Both the position numbers and the translations under genes were made by a program. This document shows, piece by piece, positions 1 through 9,861 of a stretch of 22,041 nt of DNA. Positions within the stretch are counted from its first letter, which is position 1, and every line of letters begins with the position of its first letter. This DNA is from Isoetes engelmannii (Eukaryota > Streptophyta > Lycopodiopsida > Isoetales > Isoetaceae): contig JAANSK020261827.1 in assembly GCA_011763485.2 (NCBI GenBank), positions 1-22,041 on the forward strand, given 5' to 3'. A model generated the notes under the pieces. That model did not search any database. It worked only from the letters and a program-made list of their open reading frames with translations, and had not been told where the DNA came from.

Positions 1-126
1 AAGTCCCTTGTTAGTACCCCTAGGCTAAGCTGGTGACGTGTCATGTCGGATACCTGTATAAATACCCGTATACGAGCATGGAACGTCACAACATTGCACT
101 GTATACAACTTGGAAGAATGACTTTG

Positions 127-438
127 ACCAGGATGCCCCACATGATCTTCTTTTTCCGGATGCCAATCCTTTTGTTGAAAACATCTTGCAAGAAGGATTT
201 CTTTAGATCTGCTCAGGTACAACTTTAGTCCCTCTTCCATGATTGGATACCCAAGTCCATGGAAGCTGCCAGTGTGCTCGGAAATTCCAGTGAACTCCTC
301 CTGGCGCAACAAGCCATGCAATATCACACGGCGTATTTGCAGCTACTAAGAACTTTCGCAGGCGCATCTCTTAGATGCACCTCAATGGTCCAACTGGCAG
401 GGGGCTTGTTCCTCTTTCCCAGTGCAGTATTTGCTTAA
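127..438 (+). pseudogene. Broken coding-like segments, unrecognised
   Basis: Two short open stretches read like protein but are separated by stops. The first (about 127-210) contains the phrase DLLFPDANPFVENILQEGFL and ends at a TAG. The second is open from about 230 to a TAA at 436-438 and has an ATG at 259. It reads MEAASVLGNSSELLLAQQAM and continues into a hydrophobic, Leu-rich helix-like stretch. Composition and lack of low complexity suggest former exons or a decayed gene rather than chance ORFs. I do not recognise the family. They could be exons of one gene together with the segments at 756-1036, but I could not assign convincing splice sites to join them. Confidence 0.3.
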
Positions 439-755
439 GAAGTACAAACAGAGATGGCTCACATCAACAACTTGAGAATCTCTCTTCTTGAAACACAGAT
501 TTCCACCAAACTGACACAATATATGCCCTTGTGAGTAAGTCCACTGTTGGAGGTCACAAATGGGTATTGGAAGGAGCCTTTCTTTATGCATAAAGATGTA
601 CATGTCAATTGTTTGGCCATGCCTAGTGCAATCAGGAACGACCCCCGGTTGGATCCATGATACATACGACGACAGCCATGGGTGCCAGGGCAGAAGTTGG
701 GTGATGGCTAAAACTGAATTTACATCTCCAACTAGTAGGGATGGGCCACTCTAGC
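439..755. other. Spacer within the broken segment cluster
   Basis: No sustained reading frame is convincing here. A short piece near 555-590 (HKWVLEGAFLYA then stop) reads like protein and may belong to the same decayed gene as its neighbours. Nothing else is supported. Confidence 0.3.
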
Positions 756-1036
756 ATGGCTCTGCTTCATTTTGGCCAAAATGTAGCGCAATCGCCGGAT
801 CCAGATGTTTATCAACAGGGCGTCTACATCTTTGCATTATACTATTTTCTCAAAGCATTGGAAGGCAAGTAAAAGGTCTTCCACTTCAATCTGGCATAGA
901 AGATCTTTTCCTCAGTCGCTGCCGCGATGTCCTAGCAATCATACATGAAATATTTGAAGAGATGCTGAGGAACCAATTTTTCATCAACACCAGCACCGCA
1001 ATTGCCCATCTGACCAATGCTAGAGATCTGGTGTAA
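756..1036 (+). pseudogene. Coding-like fragment with frameshift, unrecognised
   Basis: An ATG at 756 opens a 38-codon frame (MALLHFGQNVAQSPDPDVYQ and on to ALEGK) that ends at TAA 870-872. In a second frame, open from 755 to a TAA at 1034-1036, the protein-like part begins about where the first stops. It contains GLPLQSGIEDLFLSRCRDVL and then a helix-like stretch with EIFEEMLRNQFF. The two read as one protein interrupted by a frameshift near 868. The second piece ends at a perfect donor-like GTAAGT (1033-1038), so it could be an exon edge. The family is not recognised. The alternative is a fragment of a transposon gag or an unknown plant gene. Confidence 0.35.
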
Positions 1037-1253
1037 GTACTACATTGACTATCCTATTCGCAAAATCCGTCCCTACACGGAAGAAAAAAATGCTGAATGA
1101 CTCGCATTGGCAACATGGCCACCCCGTAAGAGACCCCGCAACTCCTGAAGAAACCAGGTTTTGTTTTGTCCGGGGGTGGTATTAATATTGACGCCTCGTC
1201 AATGTTATACAGAGGATGCCAAGCCACAAGTTCCACATCTAGGAGGTAGAACG

Positions 1254-1371
1254 AGTAAAGGAGCCTCCACGGAATGCAGCACGGAGCCGGCCACAGAAGA
1301 AGTAGCAGATAGCACAGAGGCCACAGACACGAAAAGAGTAAAGGAGCCTCCATGGAATGCAGCAAGGAGCC
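1254..1371. repeat. 35-bp direct repeat, 83-bp period
   Basis: Positions 1254-1288 and 1337-1371 differ at only two of 35 bases. Both begin AGTAAAGGAGCCTCCA and contain GGAATGCAGCA. The sequence between and after them is rich in related CACGGAAGCAG/CACAGA words, so this is a decayed low-complexity tandem region. Confidence 0.65.
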
Positions 1372-2060
1372 AACCACGGAAGCAGTAAGGGCAAAGACCA
1401 CGGAAAACGCCATGGAAGCAGCAGTGGTAGAAGCCACAGATCACTCCCACAGACAGAAGATATCAAGTACAGATATGCCATCATGACGGTTAGTGGGAGC
1501 ATCAGATCTGCAAAAGTACAAGGTTCTCCCGTACATATTTTGTTGCATCATGAGGCGACGTGGCCTTCGCCTATAAGAAGACACGCTGCGGAACAACATA
1601 TCTATCTGAAGTTTTGCTCTCGCACCCTTAGTTGCCGACCGCCTAACTTTTGATCCAGTTCTGTAGTCTTGGATACGAACTGTTTTTATACCCAACTTGT
1701 CTATGATCTTTGGATCCTATTGTATCAATTTGTCTCTTTATCAGAGTGGTTTGTAAATGAAGCATTCTTATTACCTTCCAAAACTTATCCTGTGATCTAA
1801 GTTTGGATAATGTTTACAAGTTTTTGGATTTACTAAGTGTTGCAACTTTCGCTTCATATGTTCTCTGGAATTCTCGTGTGACAGCCTTTTTAGACAGACC
1901 TTGTGGGCTCAAAAGATCACTACTTCTAGTGAATCTACTCATTTGTGTCTGCCCGAACCCAGCCCCATGGGGACCACTCGAGTAAATCTTGAGGAGGTGG
2001 CACCTAGTTATCTCATATAGAGGGTCAAACTTCAATGTCTAAACAGTTTTGCCCAGTTGT

Positions 2061-2176
2061 TTGGGGCACGATAGTTAAAATGGCATATCATCATAAAGTG
2101 TTGTCGACATTAGACAGTCCCACTTGGTTGCGAGATGATAGTTAAGGTGTCACTGTCACATCATAATGAGGTGTTG
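2061..2176. repeat. Imperfect direct repeat doublet
   Basis: Two stretches of about 45 bases share GATAGTTAA, a CATATCATCATAA/CACATCATAATGA core and GTGTTG. They lie at about 2061-2103 and 2124-2176. Identity is moderate, and origin and function are unknown. Confidence 0.4.
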
Positions 2177-2674
2177 CAGTAATTGCAGTTTTATAGATGG
2201 GAGTCATTTTATTGGAGGATTCTTATTATCGTAAAAAGAGATCCAAAATACCTCTATCATATGTTAAAGTTGTTTGATCCAGCTTTCCTGCTTGCTTTTG
2301 GAGGGCTGCTCCCGGCTGCTACCAGTCCCAGCATCCACCGGACAAGCAGGGAAGCCATCCTAAAAAGCTTACCTCATAACAGCACATGTAACTATTTTTT
2401 AGTTTAGAAATATGGGGAATAGAAATTACTTGAAATTCTATTTGCGCGATTCTATTGCACGATTTAGGGGTCAACTAACTTATATGTAGAGCGCAGCTTC
2501 CCTCCTAGTGAAGGACTTCTAGAAAACCATATGTTTTACTGTCTCTGACGATATTTGGACGAAGCAAAAGTTGGAAAAGTCAGGCTTGCGTGTTGATTAC
2601 GTATTGGTCTAGCTGGATGCACAAACAAGTCGCTTTAAAGAGCAACCGAAGTGTGATCCAAAGTGCAGGGGACC

Positions 2675-4504
2675 ATGATCTCACTCTCCAATAATCCCAG
2701 CCCAGGCTGCACTTCAGCTCTTGGATTTTCTTCTACATTTGAATCCAAAATATTCACAAGGTCTTTGCATTTTGGCAAAGCAGGAAAGAGGCAATGCAAC
2801 ATCAGAAGCCAAAAGGAAGAAGACAGTTTTGGGGAGATACACAGAAGAGATCTGCTGCTGGGCTCTACAGCAGGTCTACCATTATGGTTAATCAATCAGA
2901 GAAGTGCATTGGGGGCTCCAATTCTCCCACCGGATCTGAGCAATTGCAAGGTTTCTACTCCAACAAACGAGCCACAAGTAAACTGCTGTCTGAAAACAGA
3001 CAAAGCATACAAGGATTTCAAAGTGCCTCCTCGCCCCAAGCACCTGCGCGTCCGCCCTGCTGCCCATCTCGTAGATCATGAATACATTGCAAAGCATGTG
3101 AAAGCATATGAGCTTCTTAATAACTTGCATGATGATGATAATCGAAAATTCATCAACCAGGCTTACGTCCATTGCATCATGTGCGACCATGTGCTTGTCC
3201 AACCAGGCACAGATCTGGCCTTCGATATCCATTTCAGTTGGCTTTTCCTTGCCTGGCACCGATGGTACCTCTATTTCCATGAACGAATCCTTCAGCATTT
3301 GCTGCAGGATCCCTCCTTTTCCCTTCCATTCTGGAACTGGGATAACCAGAGAATCACTACCCCTCTGCCCAACACCATGCCTTGCTTGTACACCCAATAC
3401 AAAGTCATGAATGATTCTCTCCGTAATACCCTGCATTTGCCTCCCTCCATAGCCAATCTGTCCTGGACTCCTGGATCCCCAGAAGGTCAGGATGATCTTG
3501 CCAAGCTCAGAGCTGATAATAATGCCATCATGTATCAGGAGCTTGTCAGCGGATCTAAAACTGCAAGCCTCTTCCATGGCGGTGCTTACCGTTATGGCGA
3601 TGCTGCCTCCAATTTCAATGGATCTACCAACATTGGTGGTGTTCTTGAGAATGGAGTTCATGGTTATGTCCATGTTTGGTGTGGAGCAGATAATTCTGTT
3701 ATGTATAATAACGAAGATATGGGTGCTCTGTATTCGGCTGCAAAAGATCCCATTTTTTATGCCCACCATGGCAATATTGACCGGCTTTGGACAATTTGGA
3801 GAGGCTTGGGCAGAAAAGACTTTGACGACAAAGATTGGCTGGATGCTTCGTTTGTGTTTTTTGATGAATTTGGTGACCCTGTGAAGGTCTTCATCAGGGA
3901 TGCTTTGACCACAGAGGCTTTAGGCTATAAGTATCAAAAAATGCCCACTGATTGGCTCACTGCCAGGGCCACCGAATCTGGTGCTTCAACTACTACTAAG
4001 TCTAAGCTCAAGGCTGTAAAAATACCCGAATTTGGGACCAAATCGGCAGGCAAGTCTCAAGATTTAACAGATCCATTTAGCTCCAGCATCAAAGTGCCTC
4101 AGAAGAAAAGCAAGGTCTCATTAGGACCAGCAAGCAACAGTGAGAAGTCAGCTATGGCAGCCGAAGCTGTGGCAGAGAATGATGGAGGAGAAACAGTTCT
4201 GCTCATCCAGGATATTGAATTGCCCATGAACAAATTTGTTGCTTTTGATGTTTACATTAATCTGCCAGATGCTGATGTAAATACCAGGAAGAACATCAAA
4301 GAATATGCAGGAAGTTTTGTGCGATTGCCTCATATGAGTGCTGGATCTGAAACTATGACGCACACTGTGAATGTTAGACTTGGCATTGGTGAGACTTTGG
4401 AAGATCTGGGCATAAAAAGTGGAGATAGCTTTGTTGTCACTTTGGTGCCTAGAGGTGGAGGTTCTTCCATTGTCATCAAGGGATTTGATGTTGAATTTGA
4501 GTAG
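2675..4504 (+). CDS. PPO: Polyphenol oxidase (catechol oxidase/tyrosinase family), plastid
   Basis: This is a type-3 dicopper enzyme that oxidises o-diphenols to o-quinones. The gene is one 609-residue exon. ATG 2675 is the first ATG after an in-frame TGA at 2654. Residues 1-80 form a bipartite transit peptide: a Ser/Arg-rich stroma part, then twin arginines (R57-R58-DLLL), a hydrophobic segment and ALGA near 78-81, which is the pattern for Tat import into the thylakoid lumen. CuA ligands are H166, H186 and H195, with the thioether cysteine C170. CuB ligands are H329, H333 and H365 (DPIFYAHHGNIDR). Disulfide cysteines C91, C104, C105 and C167 are kept, as is the waterkeeper E325. A DWL domain starts at D387, and a KFDV domain (KFVAFDV, 520-526) runs to the end. 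Oddities: CuB reads GVHGYVHVWCG where PHxxVHxW is usual, and Leu352 sits where the gate Phe is normal. The gene looks intact. Confidence 0.95.
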   Translation: MISLSNNPSPGCTSALGFSSTFESKIFTRSLHFGKAGKRQCNIRSQKEEDSFGEIHRRDLLLGSTAGLPLWLINQRSALGAPILPPDLSNCKVSTPTNEPQVNCCLKTDKAYKDFKVPPRPKHLRVRPAAHLVDHEYIAKHVKAYELLNNLHDDDNRKFINQAYVHCIMCDHVLVQPGTDLAFDIHFSWLFLAWHRWYLYFHERILQHLLQDPSFSLPFWNWDNQRITTPLPNTMPCLYTQYKVMNDSLRNTLHLPPSIANLSWTPGSPEGQDDLAKLRADNNAIMYQELVSGSKTASLFHGGAYRYGDAASNFNGSTNIGGVLENGVHGYVHVWCGADNSVMYNNEDMGALYSAAKDPIFYAHHGNIDRLWTIWRGLGRKDFDDKDWLDASFVFFDEFGDPVKVFIRDALTTEALGYKYQKMPTDWLTARATESGASTTTKSKLKAVKIPEFGTKSAGKSQDLTDPFSSSIKVPQKKSKVSLGPASNSEKSAMAAEAVAENDGGETVLLIQDIELPMNKFVAFDVYINLPDADVNTRKNIKEYAGSFVRLPHMSAGSETMTHTVNVRLGIGETLEDLGIKSGDSFVVTLVPRGGGSSIVIKGFDVEFE

Positions 4505-5381
4505 CTTGTGCTCAAATCTATCATCTAAATAAGAACTTGTGTACGAGCTAAGTTGGAGTTGAGTACCTGAACCACTTATGGTTCTTGATACTAGGGTGTT
4601 AGAAAACCTAAGTGATTGTTAGTATAATGATTTATGTGAAATCATGTTTGCTAAATCGCATGTTTTGTACTACCTAGATGTTTATACTTAACTTTCTTTT
4701 TTCTTATTGCAAAGCATTTTGTAATTGGTCAAACTAGCACGCTATCACCAGCAGTTCAATTCCATGCTCACATAAGACCCACAACACTATACAACACTAC
4801 TTGCATATCTATTTGCCCATGAAAAGGAGCAGACTGATAGCTTCCATTCGCATCGCCTCCGCATTGAGACATGCCGATGGACCCCGGAGGCACGCAATGA
4901 CAGGATCTGTCACTCCTGCCAACAAGGAGCCATTGAGGATGAATGACATGCGCTTCAAACCTGCCCGGCATTCGATCATATCCGATCACGGTATGTTCAG
5001 TTAGTTATGCATGGCCAGGCGTTGCACGTGCTCTTGAACATGGCCCCCATGGGCTTGCTGGGATCATACCTTCAAGAGGTCATTAATACATAGACTAAGA
5101 TGTGCCCTCCGGTGCAGTATTCAATTGTGCTTTAGTATACTTATTATTACTGCTAAGGTTTTTCTCTCGAAAACCCTCTGGGGCGAGGGTTTTTTAATCC
5201 TAATAGTAATGTGCATGCTAATCTCTTTGTTTGGGTCCCATAGACCAATTCTATTTTATTCTATACAAGTGAACATGATAGAAATTTGCGTATGTGACAA
5301 TAGTTTTGTGTTGGATGATTTCCTACTATGTGTCGTTATCATAGTTGTTAACCTGAAGGATGTTGAGTATGAGTACACAAT
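4505..5381. other. Spacer downstream of the oxidase
   Basis: This is the 3' flank of the oxidase, then AT-rich spacer. No gene is supported. Short ORFs near 4770-5000 are open on both strands but have no recognisable motif. A short inverted repeat GAACCA-CTTA-TGGTTC lies near 4568-4583, and a stronger hairpin at 5170-5193 is listed separately. Confidence 0.45.
5170..5193. other. Perfect 9-bp hairpin with T-run
   Basis: AAAACCCTC (5170-5178), a six-base loop TGGGGC, then GAGGGTTTT (5185-5193) form a perfect 9-bp stem, and the T-run extends past the stem. It looks like an intrinsic terminator, but in a plant nuclear genome that meaning does not follow. It may be a transposon end or a coincidence. 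Confidence 0.6.
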
Positions 5382-6235
5382 AGCCAATAAACCAAGGTTG
5401 CTACTATCTAAGCAAACTAGTTAAAACCCTTGTATGTTTTAAGTTGCTATCCTATCTTGTAGCACACAAAAACATTGTTTACAATTAGTAGATATGCTTG
5501 GATCAAGTATAATAAGTAAATACCTTTGTACTCAAGGCTCTCGACTTTGCGGATCATATAAATGTTATCTTTCGTTGCTTTCCTAACGTGAATCTTTTTG
5601 CATGTTAAAGTTCTGAGGTTTGAGTTTTAGCATGTGCTATAGATGCATTTCGTAATGCTCTTTATGGCAATGCCATAATGTAAAGTAGGCATGACAATCA
5701 CATGAACATGATTGCAATTGCATTATTTATCATTATATAATCTTCATGTTCTCTCAAGTGCATTATGATTATGATCAACAACAATAGTGAGCACCATATA
5801 TGGTAATCGTGCCAACTTTTTAGTAGCCAATAAACCAAGTATATAAACAAACTAGTAAAACCTTTATATGTTTAACCAATAACCCAAGGTAAACAAACTA
5901 GTAAAACCCTTGTATGTGTAAGTTGATGTGTGCCCCTTTCTTGTAGCCCACGAAAACATTATTTACAATTGCTAAATACATCTGGATATTTAAGAGGAAT
6001 CTTTTGGCATGTTAAGGTTTGAGTTTGTCCATTTTAAATGTGCTATACATGCATTCCGTATTGCTCTTTATCGCAAGGCTATAATGTAAAGTGGGCAGGA
6101 CAATCTTGCAGTTTCATTGTTTATCAGTGTATAAGTTTGATGCTCTCAAGTGCATTATGATTATGATCAATAGTGGGCCATGTATCTGATAGTTAATTAT
6201 GTAATTATGTCAGCTTTATAATAAACCAAATGTTC
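5382..6235. repeat. Tandem duplication, unit about 400-440 bp
   Basis: Copy A begins at 5382 and copy B at 5825, both with AGCCAATAAACCAAG. They share in order an ACAAACTAGT/GCAAACTAGT word with AAAACCCTTGTATGT, CTTGTAGC with ACGAAAACATT/ACAAAAACATT, TTTACAATT, CATGTTAA, TGTGCTATA, TGCTCTTTAT, ATAATGTAAAGT, and CTCTCAAGTGCATTATGATT. A third start is visible at about 6219 (ATAATAAACCAAA). Copy B also has an inner duplication of its first 45 bases (5828-5873 and 5877-5920). The sequence is non-coding and AT-rich. Divergence between the copies suggests an old duplication. Confidence 0.75.
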
Positions 6236-7880
6236 CCCCTTCTAGAGTTTGATTTAGGTTGCCATTCATACATGTCGCATCTAAGATGAAGAGAGCGTAT
6301 CTAAGTGCCTTCCTACGACATTTAAATAATACTATGTTTCAAATGCAAAATGAGATGAAATAGAACTACCAATAAATGCTCTACATTGTCGATCTTAATA
6401 GTTGTTTGACATGTAAGAACACGTGGAAAAGTGAAACCTCTACTTGTTCTTTTGTTGGGGAAAAGAAAGTATTTTAGGTTAACCTAGAATTAATGTGTTA
6501 TGACTATTGGAACACAACAGATATACACGAGTAGCGTAGGAAGAATACTGAAGGTGATATGGTACAATGACAAAGTAGAGATAAAAGAGCTCAAAGGGCA
6601 AATAAGAACACAAGAATAGGAGCTAGACTGCTCAAGACTGGCGTCCATATGATGTATATATGGCCTAGGCAGCTCAAGACTGGCGACCATATGATGTGTG
6701 TATGGTCATCACAAAATGTTGATATTGCAGTTGAAATGGAAGAGGCATTTTCTTATAGGAAGTCGTCTAAATAGAGCCTATTTACATAGGCATCAAGAGT
6801 GCAATCTTTCTAGCTTAACACTTGAGAAATGGTACACAAACCATTACATGTACAAAAATTATCACCATTAAGTATAATAATTTGAACCTTATAGCATCTA
6901 ACTAATGTTTTCATAAGTACACTCCAATGTGTAGGAGCATACCCAACAAATGAGGATCGCTATAATCTATGGTTCAAAGTGAGGCATAACTTATGAATAT
7001 GCCCATCAAATAGCTTCTGATGTCCTACATCGCCCTCATGTGACTATGCACCAAACAAAAGGGGGTTTCAGGGGGATTTTATTATAAGTTTTATAAAGTG
7101 GAATGGTGTGCGTTACGAAAATTTTGTTTGGCCCCATCTTGACAAATGAAGATGGCAATGTCAAAAAAATTTGAGTTATATCTAAAATGGTATAGAAACA
7201 CCATATTACACAAAAGCACCATATGGTAAAAGTGGGACGCCTTGCACTCGATTTTTTTGACCCAAAAGGACGTCCGAAACTTTTGAAATGCCTTTATAGC
7301 TTCAGAAGAAGCCTTTTTTGTGCTTGAAATAAAAGGTCTAAGGGAAACTATGCGATGTCAATTTCGCGGTTAGCAAAGTCGAGAGCAAAGCTAAAGTCAT
7401 GAAAATGCTATCTATCTGTATCTGAAGTGCTGATCTGCATGGAATTTTTATTCATAAATAATTTCATTAGATTGCATGGTGGCCGCGCTGTCACATTGAT
7501 TACACCATTTTCACAGAGGGACCACCTAACAAGAACAATGTGTGGAGCACCCTTCGACTCGTTCCAAGCCACGGAAGCAACTTGACGATGCAAAAAAAAC
7601 TGTACAAGGAGGTGCTTCATGGACCAGGAAATAGCCTGTGCAATCGATATCATCACCCTCGTCTCGATTCTTTTCCTCAATGAACGAGTCTTTCTATTGC
7701 TCTCTTGTATATAATCTGCTCAAGATAAGGACTGCAGCATACAGAATTTAGTTAGTCAAGTGATGTTTCTGACAACATAAATAAAATAAAAGCCAGCTCA
7801 AAACACCATTTAGTCAAGAAAGGCAAGTAAAAAAAAAATGGCAGGTCTTCTCTACTTGCGAGTTGATAAGAGAGAAAAAT
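6236..7880. other. AT-rich spacer
   Basis: I see no gene, RNA gene or complete transposon here. Only short chance ORFs are present. A 42-bp-period doublet at 6630-6705 is listed separately. Confidence 0.4.
6630..6705. repeat. Two-copy direct repeat, 42-bp period
   Basis: 6630-6663 and 6672-6705 match except for three of 34 bases. Both begin GCTCAAGACTGGCG and contain CCATATGATGT. CATATG at the core makes each copy locally palindromic. Confidence 0.7.
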
Positions 7881-7920
7881 GTGGCTAAAAAAGCAACTTG
7901 AGTCCAGAGAGAAAAAGATG

Positions 7921-8160
7921 GGTCTGAGGGCCTTTCTCGACTGTCAAGAAAGGCATCTTATAGTGAAAAAAAGGGGGATCTGAGGGCCTTTCTCCACTCA
8001 CGAGTCGAGAAAGGCAGTCGAGAAAAGCATCTCAGAGTGATCAATGAAGGCCTGAGGCCCATTCTTGACTCTTGAGCCGAGAAAGGCAGGTCGGAGTAAC
8101 AATCACGAAATTGAAGAGCCTTTTTTTTCTTGGGAGCCAAGAAAGGCAGTTCAGAGTGAG
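7921..8160. repeat. Hairpin-bearing tandem array, four copies
   Basis: Four diverged units of about 52-68 bases lie at roughly 7921-7972, 7973-8040, 8041-8099 and 8100-8160. Each carries GCCTTTCT or a variant, a short spacer, then its partner GAGAAAGGCA or AAGAAAGGCA, then a CAGAGTGA-like tail. In the second unit GCCTTTCTCCACT pairs with AGTCGAGAAAGGC (12 of 13 positions). The array can be read as a minus-strand ORF with repeated PFS motifs, but that looks like a by-product of the repeats. Confidence 0.65.
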
Positions 8161-9300
8161 AGGTGCAGGGTTGAGAAAGTAAAAAACGAGTATGTCATCA
8201 AACTTGTAACAAGTGTGGCGAACCTACTCATCCTCAAACATGGCTTCTAGCTCCAATATCATGGAGAACAAATTATGACTAATAGGACTTGATTTTCCCT
8301 AACACTACTTACAAGAAACTCCCTAAAGTGAGAAATGCACCATTGTGCCTAGTTACCTAAGTGTTACTCTCTAAGTATTTGTTAGGAACTATAGAAAAGG
8401 ATCAGCCCCATAAGAAAGAAACAACACTTTAAGTTGGGTCAACAAGGTTTCTAGCTCCAATATCATGGAGCACAAATTATGACTAATTGGACTTGATTTT
8501 CTCTAACATCCTAAAGTGAGAAATGCACCATCGTGCCCCCGGGGGGTTCACCTATGTCTATAGAGGATATGCCATGTGTGTGCATAGGGTTAGGCAAAAC
8601 TCCCTCGTATACAGTTTTCACTGTAAAAAATCCCCCTCCTAAACGGGCTTGTAAACCTATAAAAGTTGCACCCCTTACCGTACATATACAAAGATTCTTT
8701 GCAATATTCACTATACTCCTCCCAGATAAGTACTATTTAGTTATTGAAATTATATTGGAGCAAATTGTTAAAAGGCAACTGCTCTAAGAAAATAGCTAGC
8801 CTAGAAATCTTGCTCAGTCTAGATATGCAATAAATTTTCCACTAGCATCATTCTATGCATGATGAGTAAGTATTCATACAATAACTTTGATCTAATAAAC
8901 ATGAGCTGCCTGAATTAGTCCTTGAAAATGGTCCTATTCATACAATAACCATGCATGGTCATGTAGTAACAAAAGCAAGGTACAAATAATATGAACAATT
9001 GAAATTAATGGGACGAATAAGATTTCTAGTTGGCCAATATTTGAACAATTGAAAATAATGGGAAGAATAAGGTTTCTAGTTGGTTAAATTTTCTCGCGGA
9101 GAAGAAAAAGATTTTTTAGGGCATGTTTCATCCACTACTAACAATTCATTTAAACATTGTTAGGTAGATATGCCCCCATCGTTGTATTGCACATATAAGG
9201 TATTCATGTAATAATTTAGAGACAATCAGTATTTGCCACAATTCAAAGCTAGAATGTGATCAGTGTTTTTCCCACATATGAAATTGTGCATTGACAACCC
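8161..9300. other. Spacer with direct repeat and G/C-run element
   Basis: No gene is supported. It contains a separated direct repeat (8238-8349 and 8442-8537) and one copy of a small element with C/G runs near 8536-8640. The rest is AT-rich with no visible coding signal. Confidence 0.4.
8238..8537. repeat. Separated direct repeat of about 100 bp
   Basis: 8238-8349 and 8442-8537 share TTCTAGCTCCAATATCATGG, then CACAAATTATGACTAAT/AACAAATTATGACTAAT, GGACTTGATTTTC, and AAAGTGAGAAATGCACCAT. The second copy lacks about 16 bases in the middle. There are no clear terminal TG...CA ends, so these are not assigned as LTRs. Confidence 0.75.
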
Positions 9301-9319
9301 CAACCATGAGTGATAACGT

Positions 9320-9575
9320 GGTTGCGCGAAGGGGGATGCACTCATATAAAAGGGGGGTATGCCATGTGCGTGAAGGGGTAGCAAAAAAACCCCCCGTATA
9401 CGGATTTTTAAGAAGCCAATTTTGACCCCTTCCGAATAAATTTTACCAAGGCTAATGCCCAAAATTCAAAAAAAAAGACCCCCTACGGAACATATATGTA
9501 CGTAAATGGGGTCAAAAAAACCCCCTCCCCGTGCATGCACATCCATGGGTTATACGGGAAAAACGGTGAACCCCC
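9320..9575. repeat. Imperfect inverted-repeat element with C/G runs
   Basis: The left arm (about 9342-9410) contains GGGGGGTATGCCATGTGCGT and ACCCCCCGTATACGG. The right arm (about 9513-9562) contains CCCCTCCCCGTGCATGCACA and GGGTTATACGGG, which resembles the left arm in reverse complement. The left arm also resembles 8565-8632 (ATGCCATGTGTGTGCATAGG followed later by CGTATACAG) in direct orientation. A small non-autonomous DNA element is possible. No transposase is present and no target duplication was found. Confidence 0.35.
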
Positions 9576-9724
9576 CTTGGGTTGCACCAGATAGTGATGA
9601 AGATGTTGAGGTCATGTGTAGCTTGGAGGATACTCACATCTGCTCAGGCAATGTTGGTGGCATTCAGGATGTTAGCATAGAAAGGTTCCTCCCACCCATG
9701 AAGACATACCTTTCCAACAAGTGA
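9576..9724 (+). pseudogene. Possible exon fragment, unrecognised
   Basis: An acidic open frame reads PDSDEDVEVMCSLEDTHICS and continues to a TGA at 9722-9724. It is preceded by TTGGGTTGCACCAG, which could be a splice acceptor. Its composition is protein-like, but I do not recognise it. It might be an upstream exon of the gene ending at 10127. However, no donor was found that joins it in frame to the exon starting at 9862. Confidence 0.25.
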
Positions 9725-9861
9725 AGGGAGACACAGATGCATGTTGATATTGTCCATGGACGGTCCATTAGTTTGAATACACATGGGCAAATTATACCAC
9801 AGCAAATACTGGACCCTCACATGATCATGATCAGACCATAGACAAGGCCAGAATAATTTAG

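Larger units (their letters stand above)
1037..2674. other. Intergenic spacer upstream of the oxidase
   Basis: No gene is supported. It holds a 35-bp direct repeat (1254-1288 and 1337-1371), a weaker doublet near 2061-2176, and ends in the promoter-proximal region of the polyphenol oxidase. A TATA-like TTATATG lies near 2479, about 195 bases before the oxidase ATG. No stronger core promoter element is visible. Confidence 0.45.

Noticed and set aside
2663-2674. Extending the oxidase to a GTG at 2663
   Set aside because: GTG is not a normal plant nuclear start. ATG 2675 follows in the same frame with a stop at 2654, and the transit peptide is complete from there.
2888-3769. 293-codon minus-strand ORF
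   Set aside because: It is an antisense shadow of the oxidase coding sequence, with no recognisable domain.
4768-5004. Overlapping ORFs of about 70 codons on both strands
   Set aside because: No motif, no homology that I recognise, and no splice or start context.
7921-8160. CRISPR array
   Set aside because: Units are diverged, spacers are not unique fixed-length segments, and the genome is a plant's.
8238-8537. Pair of LTRs of a very short element
   Set aside because: No TG...CA ends, primer binding site or purine tract were seen, and the gap between copies is only about 90 bases.
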